Source: Paraburkholderia caffeinilytica
GTDB lineage: Bacteria > Pseudomonadota > Gammaproteobacteria > Burkholderiales > Burkholderiaceae
NCBI RefSeq assembly: GCF_003368325.1
Contig: NZ_CP031467.1
Coordinates: 1,550,001-1,614,000 of the forward strand
Length of the DNA stretch: 64,000 bases
Direction of reading: 5' to 3'
Both the position numbers and the translations under genes were made by a program. The notes beneath the pieces were generated by a model. It did no database searches. It had not been told where the DNA came from and worked only from the letters and a program-made list of their open reading frames with translations. Below, piece by piece: positions 28,933 through 37,829 of this stretch. Position 1 is the stretch's first letter, and every line of letters begins with the position of its first letter.

Positions 28933-29949
28933 TTAATCCCGGGAGCCGCGGTTCTTCAACTGATCGAGCAGCACGGCGGCGAGCAGGATCGCGCCGCGCA
29001 CGAGGTACTGATAGAACGCGTCGATGTTCATCAGGTTCATCACGTTCTCAACAGTTCCCATGATCAGCACGCCGATCACGACACCGGAGATCGTCGCGCG
29101 ACCGCCGAGCAGCGACACGCCGCCCAGCACGCAAGCCGAAATCACGTTGAGCTCGAAACCTTCCGCCGCATTCGGCTGACCCGATGTAATCCGTGAAGCC
29201 AGAATCACGCCGGCCAGCGCGGTGACGGCGCCCTGAATCAGGAAAATATAAACGCGCGTGCGTTCGACATTGATACCGGCCAGACGCGAGGCTTCCGGAT
29301 TGCCGCCGATCGCCAGCGTATTGCGGCCATACACGGTCTGATTGAGCATCACGCCAAACACGATAAAGCACAGCAGCGTGACCCAGATCGGCAGCGACAC
29401 GCCGAAGAAGCTCAAACCGCCGAGCGCGATAAACGTATCCGACGATACGCCCACGGCTTGCCCATGCGACACGATAAAGCCGAGACCGCGCACGATTTCC
29501 ATCGTTGCGAGCGTCGTGATCAGCGCATTGATACGCAGATACGCGATCACCGCGCCGTTGACGAAGCCGATCACGGCGCCCGCCGCCACCGCCGCGATGA
29601 TGGCGATGAACGTGTTACCGGTCGCGTTCAGCACCATTGCGCACAACACACCGGCGAACGCGACCGTCGAACCCACCGACAAGTCGAAATCGCGCGACGC
29701 CAGACAGAACATCATCGTGCACGCGACCATGCCGATCTGCGAAATCGACAGGGCGAGACCGAGCATGTTCTCGATCGAGAAGAAGTGGTCCACCGTCAGC
29801 GACATCGTGATGAACATCACGACGAAGATCAGGATCAGGCTGTACTCGGTGATCTGCTGCCACCATTTCGCCTTATCGTTGCCCTGCGGAATCAGCGCTT
29901 CGGCCGCACTTTTTGCGGCTTGTTGCGCGAGGTTTTCTCTGGCTTGCAT
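28933..29949 (-). CDS. araH: Sugar ABC transporter permease (AraH/RbsC type)
   Basis: Inner-membrane channel of a monosaccharide ABC importer. The 338-residue protein has a hydrophilic N-terminus of about 30 residues and about ten hydrophobic helices. Typical BPD_transp_2 family sequences are visible: LASRDFDLSVGSTVAFAG, the ALITTLATMEIVRGLGFI segment, and GNPEASRLAGINVERTRV, the cytoplasmic loop that contacts the ATPase, then VISACVLGGVSLLGGRATISG late in the protein. It lies 54 bases after araG and before the SDR gene in one operon. Specificity follows from the AraF-like binding protein. Confidence 0.9.
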   Translation of the reverse strand: MQARENLAQQAAKSAAEALIPQGNDKAKWWQQITEYSLILIFVVMFITMSLTVDHFFSIENMLGLALSISQIGMVACTMMFCLASRDFDLSVGSTVAFAGVLCAMVLNATGNTFIAIIAAVAAGAVIGFVNGAVIAYLRINALITTLATMEIVRGLGFIVSHGQAVGVSSDTFIALGGLSFFGVSLPIWVTLLCFIVFGVMLNQTVYGRNTLAIGGNPEASRLAGINVERTRVYIFLIQGAVTALAGVILASRITSGQPNAAEGFELNVISACVLGGVSLLGGRATISGVVIGVLIMGTVENVMNLMNIDAFYQYLVRGAILLAAVLLDQLKNRGSRD

Positions 29950-30003
29950 GTTGAAGACTCCTCCCGTTCCCCACGGGTTGCCGGACTTTCGTCCAAATAA
30001 TGT

Positions 30004-31539
30004 TCAGGCCGCTTGCTGGGCGGCTGCGGTTCCGGGCAGCGCAGTCGAGCTCTGCGGCAAGGCGAGGCCCAACACGGCTTGTTCCGTTGCGTCCTTACGC
30101 GCCAGCTCGCCGGAAATCCGCCCCTGGCGCATGACGACGATCCGGTCGGACACGCCGAGCACTTCCGGCAATTCCGACGAAATCATCACGATCGCGCAGC
30201 CGCGTTCGGCAAGCTGATAGATCACGTTGTAGATCTCATGCTTCGCGCCGACGTCGATTCCGCGCGTCGGCTCGTCGAGAATCACCACCTTCAGATCCGG
30301 CTCGGCCAGCCAGCGCGACAGAATCGCCTTCTGCTGGTTGCCGCCCGACAGGAAACGAATCTTCTGGCGGCGGCTCGGCGTCTTGATCTTCAGCAGCTTG
30401 ATAAACCGGTCGGCGGTATCCGCTTCTTTCTTGCGGTCGAGAAACATCCCCGCGCGCAGATAGTGACGACGGCAACTGATGTTGATGTTCTCCGACACCG
30501 TCGCCATCGCGACGATGCCTTCTTCCTTGCGGTCTTCCGGGCACAACACGATCCCGTGTCTGATCGCTTCACCCGCGCTGCGCACCTTGATCGGCTTGCC
30601 GTCGAGCACGATTTCGCCGGCCTTCTTGTGATCCGCGCCATACACCAGATGCATCAGTTCGCTGCGCCCGGCGCCCACCAGACCGAAGAAGCCGACGATC
30701 TCGCCGCGCCGCACCTCGAAGCTGGCCGGCTGCGCGAGCGCATGTCCTTCGATCGCTTTCGCCGCGAAGCGCACTTCGCCGAGCGGCCGTGCCGAATAGT
30801 TGTAAATATCGGCGATTTCCCGTCCGACCATTTCGCTCACGATGGTGTCGCGCTTCACGCCTTCGAGCGTCGGATGCGAAGCAATTTTGCGGCCGTCGCG
30901 GAAGATCGTGCAGGCGTCGCACAGCTCGTAGATCTCGTCCATGCGGTGCGAGATGTAGATCATCGCGCGGTTGTCGGCACGCAGATCGCGCACCAGCTTG
31001 AACAGCACTTCGGTCTCGCGATGCGACAGCGAGCTGGTCGGCTCATCCAGTGCGATGACGCGTGCGTTGCGCAGCAGCGCCTTGCAGATTTCGACCATCT
31101 GCCGTTGCGCGATCGAGAGCTTTCTCAGCTTCGCGTTCGGATCCAGCGCCACGCCCATCGCTTCGAGGCGTTCACGCACGAAGCGTTTGGCCTCGCGCTT
31201 GTTGACCCAGCCGAGCGAGTTCGGCAACTGGCCGAGCAGCAGATTTTCCGCGACCGTCAGATCGGGCACGTATTGCAGTTCCTGGTGAATCACCGCAATC
31301 CCCGCCGCGATCGACGATGCCGCGCTCGTAAAGCGCACCTCATTGCCGTCGATCATCACGCGGCCCGAATCGGGCTGGTATTCACCGCCGAGAATCTTCA
31401 GCAGGGTCGATTTCCCCGCGCCGTTTTCGCCCATCAGGCCGTGCACCTGGCCGACGTTGACGTCGAAGGACACACCGTCGAGCGCGCGCACGCCTGGAAA
31501 GACTTTGCCGATATTGTCAAAACGTAGCGTCGCTGACAC
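30004..31539 (-). CDS. araG: Sugar ABC transporter ATP-binding protein (AraG type)
   Basis: Double ATPase energising uptake of L-arabinose- or galactose-type sugars. The 511-residue protein has two ABC domains. The first has Walker [10 protein letters not shown] near residue 38, signature LSIAQRQM and Walker [13 protein letters not shown]. The second has the degenerate Walker [11 protein letters not shown], signature LSGGNQQKA and Walker [13 protein letters not shown], the usual asymmetry of this subfamily. It begins with GTG preceded by GAGGAGG five bases upstream. It lies between araF (224 bases upstream, with a REP-like hairpin between) and araH. The Ala-rich C-terminus is not conserved. 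Confidence 0.93.
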   Translation of the reverse strand: MSATLRFDNIGKVFPGVRALDGVSFDVNVGQVHGLMGENGAGKSTLLKILGGEYQPDSGRVMIDGNEVRFTSAASSIAAGIAVIHQELQYVPDLTVAENLLLGQLPNSLGWVNKREAKRFVRERLEAMGVALDPNAKLRKLSIAQRQMVEICKALLRNARVIALDEPTSSLSHRETEVLFKLVRDLRADNRAMIYISHRMDEIYELCDACTIFRDGRKIASHPTLEGVKRDTIVSEMVGREIADIYNYSARPLGEVRFAAKAIEGHALAQPASFEVRRGEIVGFFGLVGAGRSELMHLVYGADHKKAGEIVLDGKPIKVRSAGEAIRHGIVLCPEDRKEEGIVAMATVSENINISCRRHYLRAGMFLDRKKEADTADRFIKLLKIKTPSRRQKIRFLSGGNQQKAILSRWLAEPDLKVVILDEPTRGIDVGAKHEIYNVIYQLAERGCAIVMISSELPEVLGVSDRIVVMRQGRISGELARKDATEQAVLGLALPQSSTALPGTAAAQQAA

Positions 31540-31551
31540 TTCGCCTCCTCT

Positions 31552-31597
31552 GTCGACCGGAGTTAGCGCTTCGCGCTCTTACTCCGGTCCCATGCAA
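31552..31597. repeat. REP-like palindrome, copy 1 (between araF and araG)
   Basis: A 46-base element that can fold as a long hairpin: GACCGGAGT pairs perfectly with ACTCCGGTC, with further pairing around an AGCGC core. It begins GTCGAC and ends CCCATGCAA. The same element, differing only near the apex, occurs at 51565-51609. Here it lies in the gap between the binding-protein gene and the ATPase gene, where REP elements often stabilise the upstream message. Confidence 0.75.
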
Positions 31598-31763
31598 GTT
31601 AATTGCTGCTTCGTGTGAACCGTGCGTGTTTTGCGAGGCGGTCACGCCACCGGCAAACACGGTCTGTCTCAACTGCCGATCTTGTATTGCTGTTGCCGGC
31701 GCGCCCAATCCCTGGCGAAACGACGCACCGGCAGTTCACTTCATTCGACTACGCTACAGCCGC

Positions 31764-32762
31764 TTAATTTGCCGCGAGGCCCATCTTCTGGCGCACATCG
31801 GCGACGTTGTCACGCGTAGCCAGCATGCCGGTCGTCAGCGTGAGCATCGGCGGTTCCTTGCCTTGCGTGATCCAGTCGTACATCAGCGTCGAGGTTTCTT
31901 CGCCGTGGCGCTTCGGGCTGATGATGACCGTGCCGAAGAAGCCCGTCGGCGACGGCTTCTTGAACTCGTTCAATGCCGATTCCGAGCCGCCGATGCCGAT
32001 ACCGATCATGTTGTCCGCCTTGAACCCGCGGCCTTCCGCTGCGCGCACCGCGCCGAGCACGCCTTCGTCGTTCAGTGCATAAGCGATCCAGTGCTTGAAG
32101 TTCGGGTTCTTCGTCAGCGCGATGTTGGCGGCGTTGAACGCGTTTTCCGTGTCGGTCTTCGCTTGCGGCGCGGCAATGATGTTGGCCTTCGGGAAGCCGG
32201 CAGCGACCAGTGCGTCGGTCGCGCCGCTGGTGCGGTCATGCGCGGTCGGCAGCTGTTCGTAGGTCACGTCGATCGCGCCGACGTCCTTCATGTCCCAGCC
32301 GCGCTTCTTGATTTCCGCAGCCAGCCCGTCGCCCACCTGCTTGCCGATGTTGTACGCCGAAATGCCCATATGCGGCACCGATGCGATCGGCTTGCCCGCG
32401 CCGTCGACGAGGCGGTCGTCGACCGTCATCATCTTCAGGCCGTCAGCCTTGGCCTTGGCGACGATGCCCGGTCCGAGCTTGACGTCGGGCGTGCAGATCA
32501 CAAAACCTTGCGCTTTCTGAGCCGACAGGTTGTCGATTGCGCTCATCACCTTCTCGCCCGACGGCGCGCCGATTTTCACCAGCGTGAAGCCCTTTTCCTT
32601 GGCGGCGATCTCGGCGAACTTCCACTCGTCCTGGAACCACGGTTCTTCCGGTTGCTTCACGAGGAAGCCGATCTTCACCGGATCGGCGGCCTGCGCGACC
32701 GGTGCGTTGAAGAGCACACCCGCCGCCGCTGCTGCCAGCGTGAGGAAAATTCTTCGTTTCAT
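31764..32762 (-). CDS. araF: L-arabinose-type periplasmic sugar-binding protein
   Basis: Periplasmic receptor of the importer. The 332-residue precursor has a signal peptide (residues 1-25, ending AQA-AD). The mature protein begins DPVKIGFLVKQPEEPWFQ, strongly reminiscent of E. coli AraF, which binds L-arabinose and also D-galactose, and has GFVICTPDVKLG, AVDD-like MTVDDRLVDG, the YALNDEGVLGAVRA hinge and IGIGIGGSESA. The ATG at 32762 has GGAG nine bases upstream; in-frame sequence further upstream is Lys/Thr-rich and unrelated. First of the three transport genes, followed by araG and araH. Confidence 0.92.
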   Translation of the reverse strand: MKRRIFLTLAAAAAGVLFNAPVAQAADPVKIGFLVKQPEEPWFQDEWKFAEIAAKEKGFTLVKIGAPSGEKVMSAIDNLSAQKAQGFVICTPDVKLGPGIVAKAKADGLKMMTVDDRLVDGAGKPIASVPHMGISAYNIGKQVGDGLAAEIKKRGWDMKDVGAIDVTYEQLPTAHDRTSGATDALVAAGFPKANIIAAPQAKTDTENAFNAANIALTKNPNFKHWIAYALNDEGVLGAVRAAEGRGFKADNMIGIGIGGSESALNEFKKPSPTGFFGTVIISPKRHGEETSTLMYDWITQGKEPPMLTLTTGMLATRDNVADVRQKMGLAAN

Positions 32763-32957
32763 AATGCGTGTCTCCTGACTAATTGATAACGAGAAGGTAT
32801 CGGCCGCGTCTTCTTGTACCGGGTGTGACACACGCGGCCAGCGCGTCGTCCGGTGAAACTGTGCTGCTTTGTTCTTGCTGCTTGTTCGCTTCGTGTTTCT
32901 TTTAGTGCTTCGTTTCCCGCTTGCTGTCGCGCGCTGCTCCGCGGCGTTCAACTACGT

Positions 32958-33776
32958 TCAGTCGTGATACAGCACCGAGCGGCCGCCATCCACGGTGATA
33001 CAGGTGGCGTTGATGAACGGCGCTTCGTCCGAGGCGAGAAACACCGCTGTCATCGCCACTTCTTCCGGGCGGCCGATGCGCTTCATCGGTTGCAGATCGA
33101 GCGTCGCCTGTTTCGCGGCGGCCGGATCGGCTTGTTCGTTCCACCAGTCGTGCGTCAATTGCGTTTCGATGTACCCCGGCGCGATCGCGTTGACCCGCAC
33201 GTTGCGCGGCGCGTATTCGATGCCGAGCGCGCGCGTCAAGCCGATGACGCCGTGCTTCGCGACCGGGTACGGAAAACATCCCGGAATGATCTTGAAGGCG
33301 TGCGTCGAAGCGATATTCACGATGCTGCCCGCGCCGCGTTCGACCATGCCCGGCAACACCGCGCGACATCCGTTCCAGACACCGTCGAGGTCGACCGCGA
33401 AGCAACGCCGCCAGTCGTCGTCTGTCATTGTCAGCGGGTCGCGGAACACGTTGATGCCGGCGTTGTTGACCAGCACGTCGAGCGCGCCGAACGCATGTTC
33501 GGCCTCGCTCACCGCGTGCTGAACCGACGCCGGTTGCGTCACGTCCGTCTGCACCGCGAGCACTTTTACTTCGCTCGATCCGTGCGATCCAAGCGTGCCA
33601 TCTACACTTGCGCCAAGCGCCGCCCGGATTTCGCGGGCGGTCCCCTCGGCCGTTTCGATATCCAACTCCGCCAGCACGACCGCCGCACCCTCACGCGCAA
33701 ACGCGAGAGCGATCGCCGCACCGATGCCGCGCCCGGCGCCGGTGATCAACGTGACTTTGTCGGCGAGCCGCTTCAT
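32958..33776 (-). CDS. SDR-family oxidoreductase
   Basis: A 272-residue classical short-chain dehydrogenase/reductase. It has the cofactor loop TGAGRGIG near residue 14, an Asp in LAELDIETA hinting at NAD preference, NNAGINV, catalytic Ser in IVNIASTHAF and YPVAK (Tyr-x3-Lys), and the ending TVDGG. Compared with the other SDR of the cluster it has an extra segment of about 14 residues (ALGASVDGTLGSHGSSEV) after the second strand. Its ATG overlaps the dgoA stop as ATGA, so it is translated with the galactonate genes. A role as a second sugar dehydrogenase, for instance on L-fucose or galactose, is inferred only from context. Confidence 0.78.
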   Translation of the reverse strand: MKRLADKVTLITGAGRGIGAAIALAFAREGAAVVLAELDIETAEGTAREIRAALGASVDGTLGSHGSSEVKVLAVQTDVTQPASVQHAVSEAEHAFGALDVLVNNAGINVFRDPLTMTDDDWRRCFAVDLDGVWNGCRAVLPGMVERGAGSIVNIASTHAFKIIPGCFPYPVAKHGVIGLTRALGIEYAPRNVRVNAIAPGYIETQLTHDWWNEQADPAAAKQATLDLQPMKRIGRPEEVAMTAVFLASDEAPFINATCITVDGGRSVLYHD

Positions 33777-34453
33777 TTCTTCGCGCCCGCCCGCGCGATG
33801 CGCAACCCGTTGATGAAAGCTTTTGCGTGCGAGGCGGTCACCGCCACACTCTGCCCCGGTTTGTACAGCGCCGAGCCGAGGCCGAAACCGTTCGCGCCGG
33901 CACTCAAAAACGGGCCCATGTTGTCCGGCGTGATTCCGCCGACCGGCACCAGCGGCACTTCCGCCGCGATCACCGCGCGCCACGCCTTCACAACCTGGCA
34001 GCCGAGTTGTTCGGCGGGGAACATCTTCAGCACGTCCGCGCCGTTTTTCAGCGCGATGAAGGCTTCGTTCGGCGTCGCGACGCCCGGCGCGCAAGCCATG
34101 CCTTGCGCTTTCGCCGCGCCTACGACCTCCGGATCGCTATGCGGCATCACGATCAGCTCGCCGCCCGCCGACTTCACGTCGTTGACGAAACTCGGATGCA
34201 GCACCGTGCCCGCGCCGACGATCGCATCGGCCGGCAACACCTTGCGGATCGCCGCGATGCTGTCGAACGGCTGCGGCGAATTCAACGGCACTTCGACGAT
34301 GCGAAAGCCGGCTTCGTACAGCGCCTGGCCGTGCTCGGCAGCATCGGCGGGCGTCACGCCACGCATGATCGCGATCAGCGGACAGACCTCGAACGCCGCG
34401 ATCAACCCGGCATGCGGCATGTACGGGGCGGGCAGATTGATGTGAGGTTGCAT
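33773..34453 (-). CDS. dgoA: 2-dehydro-3-deoxy-6-phosphogalactonate aldolase
   Basis: Class I aldolase cleaving KDPGal to pyruvate and D-glyceraldehyde 3-phosphate, last step of the galactonate (De Ley-Doudoroff) pathway. The 226-residue protein has the KDPG/KDPGal family layout: LIAIMRGVTP with Arg at the phosphate/substrate site, FRIVEVPLNSPQP with Glu, VGAGTVLHP, and the Schiff-base Lys in GADVLKMFPAEQLG; PVGGITPDNM binds phosphate. AAGGAA lies eight bases before the ATG at 34453; an ATG seven codons earlier (34474) has no such site. It overlaps the SDR gene by four bases. Confidence 0.92.
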   Translation of the reverse strand: MQPHINLPAPYMPHAGLIAAFEVCPLIAIMRGVTPADAAEHGQALYEAGFRIVEVPLNSPQPFDSIAAIRKVLPADAIVGAGTVLHPSFVNDVKSAGGELIVMPHSDPEVVGAAKAQGMACAPGVATPNEAFIALKNGADVLKMFPAEQLGCQVVKAWRAVIAAEVPLVPVGGITPDNMGPFLSAGANGFGLGSALYKPGQSVAVTASHAKAFINGLRIARAGAKK

Positions 34454-34492
34454 GTCGTCGGTTCCTTGTTTCATGAGCGGCGGCGCTGCCGG

Positions 34493-35554
34493 TTAGTCGA
34501 CATGCGCCGCTTGGGGCATGGGCTTGACGAGCCCCGCCTGGGTGGCGACGCGCCACAAGCCGCGCTCGGTGGCGTGCTTCACCAGCTCCGAGTGAGTGCA
34601 GCCGAATTGCACCAGTGCCACGCGATAGCGCTCGCACAGCGCTTCGTTGCCGATCAGACGCAGATGCTGGCCGGCAAGCGAGTTTTGCTGCTGCGCCAGC
34701 ACGGCTTCGAGACCGGCGAGTTCGTGCCCGATCAGCAATCCCGACAGATAGTCGGGCTGCTGTTCGCGCGTGAGTTGCCCGGTGAGACCCAGCGTGCGAG
34801 CGCTGAATACGGTTGCCAGCGGACCCGCCTGACCTTTGTCGCGGGCAATGTTCACGCCATGCAGGAACGCAGCGGTATCCGGGCGATCCGGCGTCATCAT
34901 CGTGCGGCCGAGGATGGTGTGCTCGCGCAATGCCGCGAACACTTCGCCCGTCATGAAGGTATGAAAACGTTCGATGCGGCCCGCCTGCACCACGGCCCAT
35001 TTCGCGTGCGTGCCAGGCAGACCGATCAGTGCGCGCTTACCGCTGTCGGCCGCACCCGCGTCCTGCCCCAGCGCGCCGAAAATCTGGGTTTCTTCGCCGC
35101 GCATCACGTTGGGCAGCTCGCCGCGCTGCAGGACGCCCGGCACGATGTGCAGCGTCACACCACACGCAGCTTGCACACGGACGATGCCGGCCACCAACGC
35201 ATCGGCATTTGCCGGCGCGTCGACATAGGGCGCTTCCACCCAGCCTTGCGCGCTGCCGACCATACCGGCCGCGATCACCGACACGGAGGGCGCCTGTTCG
35301 AGCCAGGCGCCGCACGCATCGTCGAAGGCGGCGTCGAAGCCGCCTTGCTCGGCGCTATGCGGCAGATTCATGATGCCGGCCGTCGATGCCCGCGTCGCCA
35401 GCACTTCGCCGGCTGCGTCGTACAGATACGCGCGCAGCGAGGTCGTGCCCCAGTCGAGCGCAATGAGCGCGGCGTGCTGGAGGTTGGCGTCGGCGACCGC
35501 GGCGGTGTCGTGCACTGGATTAACCGCTTGCGTCTGGGAGGCCGCTCGCTTCAT
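34493..35554 (-). CDS. dgoK: 2-dehydro-3-deoxygalactonokinase
   Basis: Kinase phosphorylating 2-keto-3-deoxygalactonate with ATP to give the substrate of dgoA. The 353-residue protein belongs to the DgoK/ASKHA family: IALDWGTTSLRAYLYD near residue 31 forms the phosphate-1 motif, AAGMVGSAQGW and LIGLPGTHAKWAVV follow, with MTGEVFAAL. About 25 residues precede the conserved core. The start ATG overlaps the IclR stop as ATGA, so the regulator, kinase and aldolase form a coupled set. Confidence 0.92.
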   Translation of the reverse strand: MKRAASQTQAVNPVHDTAAVADANLQHAALIALDWGTTSLRAYLYDAAGEVLATRASTAGIMNLPHSAEQGGFDAAFDDACGAWLEQAPSVSVIAAGMVGSAQGWVEAPYVDAPANADALVAGIVRVQAACGVTLHIVPGVLQRGELPNVMRGEETQIFGALGQDAGAADSGKRALIGLPGTHAKWAVVQAGRIERFHTFMTGEVFAALREHTILGRTMMTPDRPDTAAFLHGVNIARDKGQAGPLATVFSARTLGLTGQLTREQQPDYLSGLLIGHELAGLEAVLAQQQNSLAGQHLRLIGNEALCERYRVALVQFGCTHSELVKHATERGLWRVATQAGLVKPMPQAAHVD

Positions 35555-36531
35555 CGCTTGATCCTGCGGGTTGCCGGTTGCGGGGCGCGCCAGCCGAGTT
35601 CTTCCGAGATCGCACGCGCTTCGCGCTGCACGACCGGAATCAGTTCATCCATGCGTTCGAGCGACATATACGGAATCGTGCTCGCCACCGACAGCGCCGC
35701 CACCACCGCGCCCGATGCGTCGCGCACCGGCGCCGCGACGCAACGGATCGACGCCTCGTTTTCTTCGAGGTCGAAGGTGTAGCCGCCGGCGGCGTAATTG
35801 GTCATGCGCTGCATGAAAGTCTGCGCGTCGGGACGGTTGTCCGGCTTGAAACTGACGCCGGCAAGCGCACGCCGCGATGCTTCGAAGAGCGACTGCCAGA
35901 CGTCCGGCGTGAGGTCGAGCATCATGGCTTTGCCGATACCCGTCGACGCCAGCGGCATCCGGTGACCGACGCGCGAACGCATTTCGAGGCCGCGGGTGCC
36001 GGGGATCTTGTCGATGTACAGCACGTCGTCGCCGTCGCGCACGCCGAGGTGGATCGTGTCGAGCGTTTTCTCGGCAAGCGATTCGAGATGCTGCCGGGCC
36101 ACGGCCGTGAGCGGCATCTGTTCGAGCGCGATGGTGCCGAGTTCGATCAGCTTCGGGCCGAGCAGATAGCCGCCTTGCACTTGCCGCAGATAGCGCGCTT
36201 GCACAAGGCTGCTCACCAGCCGGTGCGTGGTGCTGCGGGTCGTGCCGAGCGCGGCGCCGAAGGTGCGCAGATCGCGCACACCGGCGGCGGCGGCTTCCAG
36301 AATCGCCAGACCGCGCAGCAGCGTTTGCGTGCCGGCCTGCTGCGGCGTGATATCGAGCAACGTGCTGGGCAAGGCGATCTCGTCGGCCACGGGCGGATGC
36401 AGGACGCCGGCGCGTGAAGCTTTCGCCGCGTTGGCAGCCTGCCGCGGCGCGGCGCTGGAAGCGCGATCGGCCTGCGGCGCCAGGTCGGCGTCAGACTCGC
36501 TTACGACGTGAGTGGGCATCGCTTTGTTCAT
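35551..36531 (-). CDS. IclR-family transcriptional regulator of the sugar cluster
   Basis: Repressor-type regulator with an N-terminal winged helix and a C-terminal effector domain. The 326-residue protein has an unstructured Ala-rich N-terminus of about 65 residues, then the HTH (LLRGLAILEAAAAG, LGTTRSTTHRLVSSLVQARYL), and the IclR effector domain (LGVRDGDDVLYIDKIPG, RMPLASTGIGKAMM, GYTFDLEENEASIRCVAAPV, ALSVASTIP). As first gene of the operon it probably controls itself and all downstream genes; a palindrome overlapping its promoter is the likely operator. The effector is probably a galactonate pathway intermediate such as 2-keto-3-deoxygalactonate, by analogy with KdgR-type members. Confidence 0.9.
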   Translation of the reverse strand: MNKAMPTHVVSESDADLAPQADRASSAAPRQAANAAKASRAGVLHPPVADEIALPSTLLDITPQQAGTQTLLRGLAILEAAAAGVRDLRTFGAALGTTRSTTHRLVSSLVQARYLRQVQGGYLLGPKLIELGTIALEQMPLTAVARQHLESLAEKTLDTIHLGVRDGDDVLYIDKIPGTRGLEMRSRVGHRMPLASTGIGKAMMLDLTPDVWQSLFEASRRALAGVSFKPDNRPDAQTFMQRMTNYAAGGYTFDLEENEASIRCVAAPVRDASGAVVAALSVASTIPYMSLERMDELIPVVQREARAISEELGWRAPQPATRRIKR

Positions 36532-36741
36532 GGCGATTCGCTTTCAGGTAGTTTTTTGCGCTTGCAGCGCGGGGCCGGAGAGGAGGCCTGCTTTGCTCGC
36601 GGCACGGTGCGTGTTGCCACTGGCGCGAGTATGCGGTTGCTGCCTTTGGGTCTTAGGCATGGTTCGGCTTGTCTCCGGTTTTTTTCTTGCTGTCGCTGTC
36701 CGCAGCCGGTTTTTTCGGCTCACGGTGCGTGTTGGGTTGGA
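36532..36741 (-). other. Leader of the IclR/dgo operon with possible upstream ORF
   Basis: The predicted leader is about 200 bases and A-rich on the transcribed strand. It contains a 38-codon open frame at 36544-36660 (starting MPKTQRQQ, ending AQKTT) whose stop lies 12 bases before the IclR start, with CGGAGA upstream. A 14-base word, CACGGTGCGTGTTG on the plus strand, occurs at 36603-36616 inside the leader and again at 36722-36735 around the transcription start. The frame is short and unproven, and may be chance. Confidence 0.3.
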
Positions 36742-36798
36742 TTGTAGGGCGGTTTTTCAGAAAGCTCCAATATGTGAGTGTTTGATTCATATATTGGG
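36742..36798 (-). promoter_or_regulatory. Promoter and probable IclR operator
   Basis: On the minus strand -35 TTGGAG (36766-36771) and -10 TACAAT (36742-36747) are 18 bases apart. A palindrome at 36768-36798 has 11-base arms (CCAATATGTGA and TCATATATTGG on the plus strand, one mismatch) around a 9-base spacer; one arm overlaps the -35 box. AT-rich palindromes of this kind are typical for IclR-family repressors. Confidence 0.65.
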
Positions 36799-37042
36799 AA
36801 AATTAGACAAGGACGGACGCGTCGATAGATGACGGCGCTCAAAGGAGCGCGCTTGCTTCGGGTGGGTGGATGAATCGGTTGATCAGCCGTGACGGCTCGC
36901 CCGCTGCGAGCCGAATGGCCGACGGACACGATTGCTACTCTGGCGTATTTGCGCTTCTCGCTGACGCGCCGCGCACGAGACTGCGAGTCGGGCGACCTGG
37001 GTCAGCGAAGCATGTCGGCGGCGTAATGCGCCGATGGGAACG
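36799..37042. other. Region between mtgA and the IclR operon promoter
   Basis: No gene is supported. It includes a hairpin with arms GGCTCG/CGAGCC around 36894-36912 without a T-run on either strand. No clear terminator for mtgA is visible. Confidence 0.5.
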
Positions 37043-37771
37043 TCACTGTGAATCCGGCAATTCCGCGGCGCCCATCCTGCGAGCGATCACCCCGGCGCGC
37101 TGCCTGAGGTAGGCCGACCCGCGATGCTCATCGAAATACTTCGGCTGCGGCAGCATCACGGCCAGCCGGGCCGACTGCCCGGCAGTCAATTTGGCGGCGG
37201 AAGTCTTGTAGTAATAATGCGCGGCCGCCTCAGCGCCATAAACGCCATTCCCCCACTCGACGGAGTTGAGGTAGATCTCGAAGATCCGCTGCTTATCCAT
37301 CAAGGTTTCGAGCATCCAGGTAATGATCAGCTCCTGCCCCTTGCGGATATAGCTCTTTTCACGGGATAGAAAAAGATTCCGCGCCAACTGCTGCGTAATC
37401 GTCGAGCCGCCGCGAACGATCTTGCCCTTGGCCTTGTTCTTCTCCCACGCCTGCAAAATGGCGTCGGTCTCGTAGCCGTTGTTATTGACGAAGTTCGCGT
37501 CTTCGGAGGCGATAATCGCGCGCTTCAGATTGTGCGAGATCTGTTCGTACGACACCCACGTATGCTGCACCGAAAGATCCGGCCGATCCGCAGACAGGCG
37601 CCATGCGTCCGATCGCATGAAAGCCGTCGACCTGGGATTCACGTAATTCCACACCGCGATCTGCGCGAAGTAAAACGCCTGCGTCGCGAACCACGCGATC
37701 GCCGCCACGGCGCCCAGATAAAACACCCATCGCACCGGACCTGGCCGGCTCGCGCGCCGCGTTGCTGTCAT
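37043..37771 (-). CDS. mtgA: Monofunctional biosynthetic peptidoglycan transglycosylase
   Basis: Inner-membrane glycosyltransferase (GT51) that polymerises lipid II into glycan strands. The 242-residue protein has one N-terminal transmembrane helix (about residues 15-37) and the transglycosylase domain. Catalytic and conserved motifs are present: [10 protein letters not shown] with the catalytic Glu, [34 protein letters not shown], the [17 protein letters not shown] segment with the second acidic residue, and [16 protein letters not shown]. Length and motifs match MtgA. It follows aroE by 58 bases on the same strand. Confidence 0.96.
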   Translation of the reverse strand: MTATRRASRPGPVRWVFYLGAVAAIAWFATQAFYFAQIAVWNYVNPRSTAFMRSDAWRLSADRPDLSVQHTWVSYEQISHNLKRAIIASEDANFVNNNGYETDAILQAWEKNKAKGKIVRGGSTITQQLARNLFLSREKSYIRKGQELIITWMLETLMDKQRIFEIYLNSVEWGNGVYGAEAAAHYYYKTSAAKLTAGQSARLAVMLPQPKYFDEHRGSAYLRQRAGVIARRMGAAELPDSQ

Positions 37772-37829
37772 CGTGCCGGGATTCCTCGAGTCAGTGAGTC
37801 GGCGTGTTCTGGAAAGTAAAGCGAGCGGC

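Noticed and set aside
36508..36832. Two overlapping plus-strand frames upstream of the IclR gene
   Set aside because: They cover the promoter/operator region, are Cys/Leu/Phe-rich by chance and lack start signals.
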